A stretch of DNA of 64,000 nucleotides from Novipirellula caenicola (GTDB lineage: Bacteria; Planctomycetota; Planctomycetia; Pirellulales; Pirellulaceae), in contig NZ_BAABRO010000001.1 of the NCBI RefSeq assembly GCF_039545035.1, positions 620,001 to 684,000 on the forward strand, read 5' to 3'. The notes beneath the pieces were generated by a model. It had not been told where the DNA came from. It saw only the letters and a program-made list of their open reading frames with translations, and ran no database searches. The position numbers and the translations under genes were made by a program. This document shows positions 28,544-38,337 of this stretch, piece after piece. Every line of letters begins with the position of its first letter. Positions within the stretch are counted from its first letter, which is position 1.

Positions 28544-29850
28544 TCTTCACGGATGCGGCTCTTGCAACGCCGAGCCTTTGGAAAGATTCGATCAATCGCA
28601 AGAACTCAATAACAATTCGGGCAGAACACTAGCGGCGACATCCAAGACACGTCCGCCACGACTGCGATCAAGGGGAAACAGAAACGAGCGAATCCGCCGA
28701 TCGCTGCGAAAGGCCCCCTTCAATCAGCACCTAGCTCACCTCCGTGATACAACACCTCGCGATGCGATTGGTTCCGGTAATTACGTCGTCAAACAGCGAT
28801 TACACCGACGTGTCCCGATCGATCACAAAGCCAATGGGCGATTGCCATAAGTATGGTTGGCGAATTGGACACGACAACCTCAAATTCCAAGCGAATTCAA
28901 GGCATCCGATTCGCCGTGCTAATTGTCACGGCAACGCCGATTCTTCGCAAAATACCTGTACTGTTGTCCCGCAAAAAACAGACGACGACGGGTCACACTT
29001 CCTCCCGCAACCTGCCAATGGGAAGCGGTAGAATCCCTGCATTCGTTGCGACTGCTACGATCCCACGGACGCTGTGTCAGTGCCCTCCGCCATCGGAAAG
29101 ACGGTTGACTTACCAACTGTCTTTATCAATCAACAAGTTCACGAAAATCTTGTCGGCTCGGCCCTGAAAGAATCCTTCTACCGTTTTTCTTGCAATCTTC
29201 TTCCAACGGCATCTGCTGTCGCCACGGGGTGATGATCTATCGATTGTCACCACATCCGAAACGGTCAATTGCTGCAAACCCGCGTCGATGCTCGGAAAAA
29301 GCAGCAGCACCGGCTTCGAGGATTATCGCCATGACATCGATCTCCTTGAATTTCACGACATCTCGCTCTGGCTTGCTCGCGAATTAACGATATCCGAACA
29401 CCAAAAAATATATTGGGGTCTATATCCTTTTGTGACCTCCAATCGGCCGAACGCATTGCCCTATTAAGCACCATAAATCGCACCCTGCGTACAATTGGCG
29501 TCCACTAACTGCGGGTGAGTAATCGTTCTGATCGCATCTTTGCCCGATTCTAATACAGGTAAAATCAATATGATTTTCGTACGACGAGCAAAAAAGATGA
29601 TAGGCATCATAGGAGTTGCAATTAGACTCTGATCTAATAAATTGCGTGAAAATTGCTGAGCAAATATTTGCATTCACCTAAATCGTTTATCTGTCGCACT
29701 GTTCAAAGTCAGTGAGACATGTATCTTTTAACCCGACGTAGATCGCCCGACGCGACTCGGTTTGGGCCACGCAGACTCAGCAGTCATCCTTGATGAACCT
29801 CCGCTGAACAAATACATCTTGATCTCCTCCCCTGCCATTGGACGTACACC
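28544..29850. other. 1.3-kb intergenic region between divergent polysaccharide genes
   Basis: Only short shadow frames without family features are seen here. The part from about 29340 to 29720 is clearly more AT-rich than its surroundings and contains a 7-bp inverted repeat, AAAATCA-ATA-TGATTTT, at 29561-29577. The region must hold the promoters of the deacetylase operon (-) and the sugar transferase gene (+). I could not identify a convincing sigma-70 or sigma-54 promoter. Confidence 0.5.
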
Positions 29851-31050
29851 GTGTTGAAACTGATTTCACGTAAAGCGGCCAACTACACAGCACGTCGCCG
29901 CATCAACACATGGATCTTGACTGGCCGCGAATTTGATCGAGAAATCGGGCGAGAGCGTGCCCGAACCGTGCGACGCAATATTCCCTTTTGCGTCCTAAAA
30001 ATTGAGCTCACCGGCACTCATCGAACCGCCAAAAATATCCGCAATCTGGCGAAGCTGATTCGCCGCAATGTGCGAATGAGTGACGAAAAAGGGCATGTCG
30101 ATCGTTTCACCATCGGCGTTCTTCTTGTCGATACACCGGAGATGGGCGGACGCATCGTCTTGGACCGCCTGAACGGACTGCTCCGCGCCGAGAATCTGAA
30201 CACGGATATCTCACTCAGCGTCTATGACCCGCAGTCGTTTAACCACGACGATTCGGATGACTCATCCGCAGACGGTGGAAACCAAGACTCAGGCGGGACC
30301 AAGGTACGACTGCACAACCAACACCCCGTCGGTCGAGACCGCCGACGATTTCACGACGACGAGTTCGTCGGCAGCGGGTCGCGAATGACGTCACCGCACG
30401 CCATCGAAAGCTATGAACTCGCGTCCCCTCGGGTTAGCAACGTCAGTTTTCAAGTTGATTCGATTATCAAGCGAGCGTTCGACGTCGCCGTGGCAAGCAC
30501 CGGACTGCTGTTCGCTGCCCCTGTGATCGCGTTAGCAGCAGCCGTGATCAAACGTGATGGTGGCCCTGCCTTCTTTCTGCAATCACGCGAAGGCCGTGAC
30601 GGAGTCCCATTTACGATTTACAAATTGCGGACGATGGTCGTCAACGCAGAATCACAGCAAGCAAGTCTTCGTGACAAAAGTGAGCGTGACGGGCCCGCCT
30701 TCAAGATGCGTAACGATCCTCGGGTGACACGCTTCGGACAACTGCTACGATCCACCTGTGTCGACGAATTGCCGCAGCTTTGGAATGTCCTTCGTGGCGA
30801 CATGTCAATTGTCGGACCGCGTCCGCTTCCGGTCAGCGAAAGCCGAGCCTGCCAACCGTGGCATCGACGTCGCTTGGATGTTCGCCCCGGCATCACGTGT
30901 TATTGGCAAGTTGCTAAAGAAAAGGCCGATACGTTCGACGAATGGATGCGAATGGACTTGGCCTATGTCGACAATGCGAACCTGTGGAAAGACGTTAGTT
31001 TGATGGCGCAGACCGTCGGGGTCCCACTTCGCGCCAAAGGCAGCCGCTAA
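29851..31050 (+). CDS. Polyprenyl-phosphate sugar transferase with an N-terminal degenerate GGDEF-like domain
   Basis: Residues about 205-399 are a bacterial sugar transferase (WbaP/GumD/PglC class): a membrane segment IIKRAFDVAVASTGLLFAAP, the conserved R-E-G-R...TIYKLRTM, RFGQLLRSTCVDELPQLWNVLRGDMSIVGPRP and the WQV...YV end. It transfers the first sugar-phosphate onto undecaprenyl phosphate and so begins repeat-unit synthesis. Residues about 25-130 resemble a diguanylate cyclase fold (FDREIGRERARTVRRNIPFCVLKIEL ... RFTIGVLLVDTPEMGGRIVLDRL) but the GGDEF signature is KGHVD, so it cannot be catalytic. The usual multi-TM N-terminus of WbaP is absent. GTG 29851 is the start. Confidence 0.88.
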   Translation: MLKLISRKAANYTARRRINTWILTGREFDREIGRERARTVRRNIPFCVLKIELTGTHRTAKNIRNLAKLIRRNVRMSDEKGHVDRFTIGVLLVDTPEMGGRIVLDRLNGLLRAENLNTDISLSVYDPQSFNHDDSDDSSADGGNQDSGGTKVRLHNQHPVGRDRRRFHDDEFVGSGSRMTSPHAIESYELASPRVSNVSFQVDSIIKRAFDVAVASTGLLFAAPVIALAAAVIKRDGGPAFFLQSREGRDGVPFTIYKLRTMVVNAESQQASLRDKSERDGPAFKMRNDPRVTRFGQLLRSTCVDELPQLWNVLRGDMSIVGPRPLPVSESRACQPWHRRRLDVRPGITCYWQVAKEKADTFDEWMRMDLAYVDNANLWKDVSLMAQTVGVPLRAKGSR

Positions 31051-31209
31051 ATCCACGAGTGGCACGTCGCATCCGCTTGATTTAGTTAAGATCAAAACGG
31101 ATGCGGTGAGCTGAGGGCCGTCAGCCCAATGCCATCTACTTTTGCCGCAACCGGATTGCTTCTTATCGCGGAGCGGCAACGACGTTGCTCGCACGGACCA
31201 CGCGAGCCT

Positions 31210-31238
31210 GCAGCCAAAGTCGAGACGACTTTGGCTGC
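31210..31238. terminator. Perfect 13-bp hairpin between convergent genes
   Basis: GCAGCCAAAGTCG (31210-31222) and CGACTTTGGCTGC (31226-31238) form a perfect stem with a 3-nt loop, 17 bp past the stop of the minus-strand oxidoreductase gene and 160 bp past the sugar transferase. There is no T-run on either side, but the location suggests a bidirectional 3'-end barrier. Confidence 0.5.
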
Positions 31239-31254
31239 GTCTTCTGATTCCCGT

Positions 31255-33411
31255 TCAGCGAACCGGCAACCACTGCACGGCATCGGCAACGACGTGACCG
31301 TTGGTACCCTCGTTCGTGATTCGCACGCTCGCTTTTTGGTTCGCATCAAATCGAAACTTGCCCAGCGACACAAACAGCGAATCGATCGGCGGATCTTCTT
31401 TCTGGTTCACGCTAACCGTGGTCGAACCATCCGCGTGATCGACGATCACCTTGACGTTACTGGCTCGATTTGAATTCACGGGATACGCAAGCCGTACTTC
31501 ATATTCCCCCGCTTTTGGCAACGTGGTCACAAACGCAATCGACGCTTTGCCATCGGCGGCGTTGTCATCATGCACGTAACCATGCTCGACGAACTTGGAT
31601 GATGACGTGCTCGGTCGCCATGTTCCGGTCAACTGCGCCTTGGAATCGTCGATGACCGTTCCGTCTAATTCTTTCAAATAGACTCGCTGGCGTGCCGCTT
31701 GACTCGTCGATCCCTTGTAATGCAGCACTTGACCATCGGCTTGCAATCGCTCGCGGAGCTGGTCGTAGGGGACATCCTGAACCGCGATGTCCTTGTCAAT
31801 TGCCATCACGGCAGCGGTCGCGGAACTTTGTCCCAGGATCATAAATACAGGCTCCATCCGAATCGAGCCAAACGCGATATGCGAACTCGAGACACAGACC
31901 GGGACGAGCAAGTTTTTGCATTCCTGTTTCTTCGGAACCAACGAACCATAGGCGATTTCATAAGGCCCATTGGTGCTGACTCCGATGTCACCTTCATTTT
32001 GCACATGGCCTTCCGGTGTGATGTAGCGCTGCACGTTATGGGAATCCATCGTATAGGATCCCATGCCTACCGACTCAGGTGTTTCCCGGCGTTTCAGCAA
32101 TTCATGCTCCGTCATCACAAATTTGCCCACCATGCGACGTGCTTCACGAATATACAACTGATGCGACCAATTGCCGTTATCGACAAACTCGTCTTTGGGT
32201 AACCCCCACTTTCTCATTTCGGCTTGCGTTTTCCGCGGCACACGCGGGTCATTGGCAATGAAATACAGCCAACCTTTTTGATAGGTTTCATGTTCCTTGA
32301 TGATTTCCCGGCGTTTCTCGTAGCTAGCTTCGGGATACTCGTAGTTAAACCCAATATTATCGGTGCTCATCGGCCCGTGATTATTGGTATCCGTTTTGTG
32401 GTTTGGGATTGGATCAAACTTACCAAACGTCTGATCAAAGCCCGCCTCATAAATGCGAACCATCAATTCATACTGCGACGGATCGTATCCCTCGGGTTTG
32501 GCAAAGGGGATCCGATTCGATGGATCATTGGTCAAACACATTCGAAAGCAATAGGCTTGAATGCGATGATCCCCCGCCCCTTTTTCACCAGGCGATTCGG
32601 CACTGATGCGAGGCAGAACACCGCTGCTTGGATCGCCGGGAACGACGTAGGGGCTGACCGGCTTGTCCAAGATGCCGAAGTGGTGCGCGTGGTGTAGCAC
32701 CCCGGTTTGCACGCCGTTCCAGGTTTCGCCATAAGTGGATCCAGATTCACGTCCGACGTGGTAACTCACCCCTGCGGCGGCCATCAAGTCGCCTTCGTAT
32801 GTGGCATCAATGAACATTTTGCCGGCATACGCTTTACCGCTCAGCATGCGGATCTCGGTGATCCGTCCGTCCTTCATCGTGACTCCGGACTCTCGGTCGA
32901 GATACTCATCGCGAAAAACGGGTATCGCGTACTCTCGCACATAGTCTTCATAGACTTGTTCAGCGACATGGGGCTCAAAAATCCACATCGTGCGATTCTT
33001 GCCATCCATTGCCAGTGTGCCTTGGCCTTTGTTGCCATATTCCTGTGGACTCTGCTGCACCCAGGCCTCGGGCTGTTGATAGGCTTTCCAAATTCGATGA
33101 TAGAAGTCTCGCGACAACCCGCCGATCACGGATTTGTTGCCGGTATCGGTCCACCCCAGTCCACCGCTGGTCAAACCGCCAAGATGTTTGTCGGGACCGA
33201 CGATGACGACCGACTTGTCCATCTTTTTCGCCTGCACCGCCGCGATCACCCCGGCTGACGTGCCTCCGTAAACCACCAAGTCGTATTGTTTGGGCTCGGG
33301 ATCGGCCGCGTTACCCTGCGGGCACGCCACCGCGGTGATAAAGAGGGCGCACAGCGGCACGAGCGTCCGCACACGGTGAGAGATTGGTCGGGCAGAAGAT
33401 GGCAACGTCAT
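31255..33411 (-). CDS. Exported FAD-dependent oxidoreductase with a golvesin-like C-terminal domain
   Basis: A signal peptide (residues 1-36, ...VPLCALFITAVACPQGNAA) precedes an FAD-binding Rossmann motif YDLVVYGGTSAGVIAAVQAKKMDKSVVIV (about 43-71) and the long FAD oxidoreductase domain found in many planctomycete exported proteins (GGLTSGGLGWTDTGN, FIDATYEGDLMAAAGVSYHVGRES). Residues about 590-718 (LTGTWRPSTSSSKFVEHGYVHDD...ADAVQWLPV) match the beta-sandwich described as golvesin or xanthan-lyase C-terminal-like, probably carbohydrate binding. The substrate is unknown but a sugar or polysaccharide derivative is plausible. It is divergent from the M3 peptidase gene. Confidence 0.88.
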   Translation of the reverse strand: MTLPSSARPISHRVRTLVPLCALFITAVACPQGNAADPEPKQYDLVVYGGTSAGVIAAVQAKKMDKSVVIVGPDKHLGGLTSGGLGWTDTGNKSVIGGLSRDFYHRIWKAYQQPEAWVQQSPQEYGNKGQGTLAMDGKNRTMWIFEPHVAEQVYEDYVREYAIPVFRDEYLDRESGVTMKDGRITEIRMLSGKAYAGKMFIDATYEGDLMAAAGVSYHVGRESGSTYGETWNGVQTGVLHHAHHFGILDKPVSPYVVPGDPSSGVLPRISAESPGEKGAGDHRIQAYCFRMCLTNDPSNRIPFAKPEGYDPSQYELMVRIYEAGFDQTFGKFDPIPNHKTDTNNHGPMSTDNIGFNYEYPEASYEKRREIIKEHETYQKGWLYFIANDPRVPRKTQAEMRKWGLPKDEFVDNGNWSHQLYIREARRMVGKFVMTEHELLKRRETPESVGMGSYTMDSHNVQRYITPEGHVQNEGDIGVSTNGPYEIAYGSLVPKKQECKNLLVPVCVSSSHIAFGSIRMEPVFMILGQSSATAAVMAIDKDIAVQDVPYDQLRERLQADGQVLHYKGSTSQAARQRVYLKELDGTVIDDSKAQLTGTWRPSTSSSKFVEHGYVHDDNAADGKASIAFVTTLPKAGEYEVRLAYPVNSNRASNVKVIVDHADGSTTVSVNQKEDPPIDSLFVSLGKFRFDANQKASVRITNEGTNGHVVADAVQWLPVR

Positions 33412-33562
33412 CGTAAAGATTCCTGGAAGGTATTTTATGAGGGAGGGGTAGCGAGGCCGACGTCGCGAGCGGCTAAAGAACCAATCACGTCCTTTGACTG
33501 ACGATGACGCCGGGCGGAGACATTGTAGAATAACTGCGAATGCAATTCACACGTGCATCTTC

Positions 33563-35776
33563 ATGATGATGACTGAAAACAAGGAATTCTCTGTGAATCA
33601 CGCCGAAAACCGATTCCCAAAGTTGCTCGCGTGGGTCGCGGGCGTCTGTCTAATTGTTCCAACCTGCATGGCGGCGACCGAGGTTGCTGCTGACACTACC
33701 GACGAGAAAAAAGCTGAGAAAAAAGAAATGAGTTCGGATTCTGTAATGCTGCAACCATGGACTGGTCCTTACGGTGGCGTGCCTCCGTGGAATCTAGTCC
33801 GCCAAGAAGAATTTCTTCCCGCCATTGAAACCGCGATCCAAATCGCCCGCGATGAGCTCATCGCAATTGCAAACCAAAGCGAACCGCCGACGTTCGAAAA
33901 CACGATCGTCACGATGGAAAAGGCGGGTAAGACACTCGATCGCGTCGAAACGTTGTTCGATGTCCACACCAGTAATCTGAATCTGGGGCCAATTCCCGAC
34001 ATTGAACGCGCGGTCGCTCCAAAATTGTCCGAATACCGCGACAGCATCTATCAAAACGAAAAGCTGTTCAAACGGATCGAAGCCATCTACCAAAGCGATG
34101 CGATGAAGTCGTTCAGCGTTGCCCAAAAACGACTGGTCGACGATCTCTACAAGACCTTTGTCCGACAAGGAGCCAAATTGGACTCGAGCGACAAAGCCAA
34201 GCTGTCGCAGATCAATACACGGTTGGCTCGCCTGTTCACCGATTTCAGTCAAAACGTTCTCGAAGACGAAAAAGGCTATGTCACCTGGATCGACAACGAA
34301 GCCGATCTGGCCGGATTGCCGGACAGCGTGGTTGCAGCAATGAAATCGGCCGCCGAGGAGCGCAACCAACCCGACAAATGGGCTGTGACCAACACGCGAT
34401 CGTCGATGGATCCGTTTCTGACGTACGCCGACAATCGCGAATTGCGGGAAACGGTTTGGCGAAACTATTACAACCGAGGCGATAACGGCGACGCCCACGA
34501 TAACAACGCCATCATTGCGGAAATCCTCAGCTTGCGAGCCGCGCGAGCAAAGTTGCTTGGCTACAAAAACCATGCCCAATGGCGATTGGAACCGACGATG
34601 GCCAAGACACCGGCCGCGACGATGGATTTGATGATGAAGGTGTGGCCCAAAGCGGTCGCGCGAGTTCGCGAAGAGGTGGCCGACATGCAAGCGATCGCCG
34701 ATGCGAAAAACGCCAACATCACCATCGCACCGTGGGACTATCGCTACTACGCCGAGAAGGTTCGCAAGGACAAATACGACCTCGATTTCAACGAAGTCAA
34801 ACCGTATTTGCAGCTCGAAAAGCTGCGTGAGGCAATGATGTGGGCCGCCGGAGAATTGTATGGACTGCAGTTCGATGAAATCAAAGATGTCCCTGTTTTC
34901 CATCCCGACGTCCGCGTTTGGAAAGTCGAAGATGCCGACGGCAAACACGTCGGTTTGTGGTACCTAGATCCATTCGCGCGTGAAGGAAAACGCAGCGGGG
35001 CGTGGATGATGGATTATCGCAGTCAACAAAATATCGACAAACCGATCACTCCGATCGTGTCGAACAACTCGAACTTTATCAAAGGGGTTGCGGGGAAACC
35101 GTCGCTGATCTCGTGGGACGACGCCGTGACGTTGTTCCATGAATTCGGGCATGCCCTGCACAGCTTGAACTCGAAGGTTAATTACCCCTCGCAAGCCGGC
35201 ACCAGCGTCGCGCGTGATTACGTCGAATTCCCATCCCAGATCATGGAACACTGGCTCGACACCCCCGAAGTGCTTAGCCAATACGCGGTGCATTACGAAA
35301 CTGGCGAACCGATGCCTCAAGCGTTGTTGGACAAAATCAAGAAGGCTTCAAAATTCAACCAAGGTTTTGACACGGTGGAATACTTGGCCAGTGCGATTGT
35401 CGACATGAAGCTGCACACCACCGACCAGACCACGATCGATCCCGATGCATTTGAGAAGCAAACGCTGAAGGAAATTGGGATGCCGGACGAGATTCCGATG
35501 CGACACCGGACGCCTCAGTTCGCCCACATTTTCAGTAGCGACTCGTATTCGGCTGGCTACTACAGCTACCTGTGGTCCGACGCATTGACCGCGGACGCGG
35601 TTGAGGTGTTCGAGGAAGCCGGCAGTTTTTATGACAAAGCGACCGCGAAAAGTTTGCACGACAACGTGATGAGCGTTGGCGACACGATCGATCCAGCCGA
35701 AGGATTCCGGCGATTCCGAGGTCGCGATGTCGATACCAGCGCGTTATTACGCAAACGCGGCTTCCCCGTCGAATAG
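33563..35776 (+). CDS. M3-family metallopeptidase (oligopeptidase A / Dcp-like), exported
   Basis: A signal peptide with a possible lipobox-like Cys (LLAWVAGVCLIVPTCMAATE) precedes the mature chain WTGPYGGVPPWNLVRQEEFLPAIETAI, typical of M3 oligopeptidases and dipeptidyl carboxypeptidases. The zinc-binding motif HEFGHALH lies near residue 525 in the context AVTLFHEFGHALHSLNS, and the downstream Glu zinc ligand region (VARDYVEFPSQIMEHWL) is intact. The enzyme would degrade short peptides in the periplasm. ATG 33563 is the first of three consecutive Met codons (33563-33571); a longer frame from 33494 lacks features. The repeat array at 35840 separates it from the convergent rtcA. Confidence 0.92.
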   Translation: MMMTENKEFSVNHAENRFPKLLAWVAGVCLIVPTCMAATEVAADTTDEKKAEKKEMSSDSVMLQPWTGPYGGVPPWNLVRQEEFLPAIETAIQIARDELIAIANQSEPPTFENTIVTMEKAGKTLDRVETLFDVHTSNLNLGPIPDIERAVAPKLSEYRDSIYQNEKLFKRIEAIYQSDAMKSFSVAQKRLVDDLYKTFVRQGAKLDSSDKAKLSQINTRLARLFTDFSQNVLEDEKGYVTWIDNEADLAGLPDSVVAAMKSAAEERNQPDKWAVTNTRSSMDPFLTYADNRELRETVWRNYYNRGDNGDAHDNNAIIAEILSLRAARAKLLGYKNHAQWRLEPTMAKTPAATMDLMMKVWPKAVARVREEVADMQAIADAKNANITIAPWDYRYYAEKVRKDKYDLDFNEVKPYLQLEKLREAMMWAAGELYGLQFDEIKDVPVFHPDVRVWKVEDADGKHVGLWYLDPFAREGKRSGAWMMDYRSQQNIDKPITPIVSNNSNFIKGVAGKPSLISWDDAVTLFHEFGHALHSLNSKVNYPSQAGTSVARDYVEFPSQIMEHWLDTPEVLSQYAVHYETGEPMPQALLDKIKKASKFNQGFDTVEYLASAIVDMKLHTTDQTTIDPDAFEKQTLKEIGMPDEIPMRHRTPQFAHIFSSDSYSAGYYSYLWSDALTADAVEVFEEAGSFYDKATAKSLHDNVMSVGDTIDPAEGFRRFRGRDVDTSALLRKRGFPVE

Positions 35777-35839
35777 CGTTTGCGACTCACGGCAGGTGTA
35801 TGTCGCAGGTGGTTTCGCCAGCGAAAAGGAAGCCGCATG

Positions 35840-37262
35840 TCACCTCTCCCAAACTTGTTTGGGAGAGGTCGAGCAGAGCCTCCGGCGAATGCTCGGGTGA
35901 GGGCCGTCCGAGCAAGCCTGCGGTCTAGTGCAAGCTCGGTTGCGCGGTCGGCCCTCACCCGGACGAGGCCTACAGGGCCCGGCCGACCTCTCCCCAGCTA
36001 ACGCTCGGGAGAGGTTACCTGCACTGCGTCACCTCTCCTAAGCTAACGCTCGGGAGAGGTGGATTGCCGCATGCCACCTCTCCCAAACAACGTTAGGGAG
36101 AGGTCGAGCAGAGCCTCCGGCGATTGCTCGGGTGAGGGCCGTCCGAGCAAGCCAGCGGTCTAGTGCAAGCTCGATTGCGCGGTCGGCCCTCACCCGGACG
36201 AGGCCTACAGGGCCCGTCCGACCTCTCCCCAGCCAACGCTCAGGAGAGGTGGTTTGCATCGTGCCACCTCTCCCAAACAACGTTTGGGAGAGGTCGAGCA
36301 GAGCCTCCGGCGATTGCTCGGGTGAGGGCCGTCCGGGCTAGCCAGCGGTTTAGTGCAAGCTCGGTTGCGCGGTCGGCCCTCACCCGAACGAGGCCTATAT
36401 GGCCCGTCCGACCTCTCCCCAGCTAACGCTCAGGAGAGGTGGCTTGCCGCATGTCACCTCTCCCAAACAACGTTTGGGAGAGGTCGAGCAGAGCCTCCGG
36501 CGAATGCTCGGGTGAGGGCCGTCCGAGCAAACCAGCGGTTCAGTGCAAGATCGGTTGCGCGGTCGGCCCTCACCCGGACGAGGCCTATAGGGCCCGTCCG
36601 ACCTCTCCCCAGCTGCGCTCGGGAGAGGTTACCTGCACCGCGTCACCTCTTTCAAACAACGTTAGGGAGAGGTCGAGCAGGGCCTCCGGCGAATGCTCGG
36701 GTGAGGGTCGTCCGAGCAAGCCTACGGTTGAGTGCAAGCTCGGTTGCGCGGTCGGCCCTCACCCGAACGAGGCCTAAAGGCTCATTCGACCTCTCCCCAG
36801 CTTCGCTCGGGAGAGGTGGCTTGCCGCATGTCACCTCTCCCAAACAACGTTTGGGAGAGGTCGAGCAGAGCCTTCAGCGAGTGCTCGGGTGAGGGCCGTC
36901 CGAGCAAGCCTGCGGTTCAGTGCAAGCTCGGTTGCGCGGTCGGCCCTCACCCGGACGAGGCCTATAGGGCCCGTCCGACCTCTCCCCAGCTTCGCTCGGG
37001 AGAGGTCGCTTGCCGCATGCCACCTCTCCCAAACAACGTTTGGGAGAGGTCGAGCAGAGCCTCCGGCGATTGCTCGGGTGAGGGCCGTCCGAGCAAACCA
37101 GCGGTTCAGTGCAAGCTCGGTTGCGCGGTCGGCCCTCACCCGGACGAGGCCTACAGGGCCCGGCCGACCTCTCCCCAGCTTCGCTCGAGAGAGGTTACCT
37201 GCACCGCGTCACCTCTCCCAAACAACGTTTAGGAGAGATCGAGCAGAGCCTCCGGCGATTGC
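35840..37262. repeat. Tandem array of about eight 189-bp hairpin-rich units
   Basis: The motif GAGCAGAGCCTCCGGCGA (or close variants) starts at 35871, 36106, 36296, 36486, 36675, 36863, 37052 and 37241, so the period is 188-190 bp after a first 235-bp interval. Each unit has three nested inverted repeats: CCTCTCCCAAAC-AAC-GTTTGGGAGAGG; CGGGTGAGGGCC paired about 55 bp on with GGCCCTCACCCG; and ACCTCTCCC...GGGAGAGGT around AGCTTCGCTC or AGCTAACGCT. The last unit is cut off at the rtcA end. All copies share one orientation. Open frames through the array are by-products of the repeat. The array lies between the convergent genes of the M3 peptidase and rtcA. Confidence 0.93.
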
Positions 37263-37281
37263 ATGGGAGCGAAGCAAGGCG

Positions 37282-38337
37282 TCAATCCTGGGGTCCAAAG
37301 CGGACCGTTACCGATCCGCTCTCGACGTCTTCTTGGACATCGATCTTGATGTCTAAAAAGATCTTCAATACATCCAGATGCGTTTTGCTGTGCAGTGACA
37401 AGGGTCCGCTTCGGAACGCACTGGACTGGCCTTGCGATGCCGCCAACCCCATCGGCAACATCAGCTGATCGGCCAAATGTTCGCCGACCGGAACCGACCG
37501 GGCGAGATGCAATCGCGTTTGCCGCAGCACCCCACGTGCGATGTGTTCCGCCTTGACGCCGACCTTGCCAAACCCGGTGAACGTTTCGGTCACGCTTGGG
37601 CCGGACCACTGGATTATCACGACATTGCCGGGCCCCCGAGGCTGTGCCACTTCATGAACATGAAAACAATCGCGGTTCCAATTCGTTTTTCGCCGGATCG
37701 TATCACATTCACGCTGTCCCACCGACTTTGGGATTGCCGAGACAATCGCGGTCACTCGAGGCGATGCTTTCTCGTCACACTCGGTTAGCGTCAGCCCTCT
37801 CAAAGTACTCTGCGGAGTGAGCGTCAATTGGAATTTTCCGCCACCAGCGGGATAAAAACCGTAGGCTTCGGTTTCCAATTCGCTGGCGACTCCCATCTTA
37901 TTGAGTTGCGGCAAAAATGAATCTCGAAAAAAATCCAACGGTGGCGCCGCCGGATTATGAGTGCCTCCTTCGAATGTCACTCGCGACGGATGATCCGCGA
38001 GCATCAACGCAGGCAACACGGTTTGCGCGACCAACACCGCGCTACCCGCGGTGCCAACTTTGAAATCAAACTCGCCACCACGTGCTTCGCCTGGCTCGAA
38101 CGTGACCGCTTGCGATCCAATCGAATCGCCCTCGATCGCCGCACCACAAACCTCACCCGCCGCACGCAGCGAGGTGAGGTGTTGTCGCATCAGCCCTGGT
38201 TTCCTGCGGCCCGCCCGAATATGGACCAATCGGATGGGCTGCTTGGTCACCGCGGCGAGCGCGAGCGAGGAGCGGAGGATTTGTCCACCGCCCTCGCCCT
38301 GAGATCCATCAATTTCAATCATCCGCTTTACTCGCAT
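37282..38337 (-). CDS. rtcA: RNA 3'-terminal phosphate cyclase
   Basis: RtcA uses ATP to convert RNA 3'-phosphate ends to 2',3'-cyclic phosphates. The N-terminus MRVKRMIEIDGSQGEGGGQILRSSLALA closely matches the E. coli RtcA start MKRMIALDGAQGEGGGQ, and the adenylylated-His region VPVGEHLADQLMLPMGLA is present near residue 286. At 351 residues it is full length. The start ATG 38337 overlaps the end of rtcB by 23 bp; ATG 38322 (8-bp overlap) is an alternative. rtcBA thus form a translationally coupled operon, as in E. coli. Confidence 0.96.
   Translation of the reverse strand: MRVKRMIEIDGSQGEGGGQILRSSLALAAVTKQPIRLVHIRAGRRKPGLMRQHLTSLRAAGEVCGAAIEGDSIGSQAVTFEPGEARGGEFDFKVGTAGSAVLVAQTVLPALMLADHPSRVTFEGGTHNPAAPPLDFFRDSFLPQLNKMGVASELETEAYGFYPAGGGKFQLTLTPQSTLRGLTLTECDEKASPRVTAIVSAIPKSVGQRECDTIRRKTNWNRDCFHVHEVAQPRGPGNVVIIQWSGPSVTETFTGFGKVGVKAEHIARGVLRQTRLHLARSVPVGEHLADQLMLPMGLAASQGQSSAFRSGPLSLHSKTHLDVLKIFLDIKIDVQEDVESGSVTVRFGPQD

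Noticed and set aside
28853-29167. 104-codon frame in the gap of the exopolysaccharide locus
   Set aside because: Basic, low-information translation without homologous features; overlapping frames on both strands are equally open.
33794-34948. 384-codon antisense frame
   Set aside because: It lies wholly opposite the M3 peptidase, whose motifs are intact; typical shadow of a GC-rich coding strand.
36163-37356. Several open frames of 100-180 codons on both strands inside the 189-bp array
   Set aside because: They follow the repeat periodicity, have Arg-rich repetitive translations in every frame and no start signals; they are by-products of the repeat.
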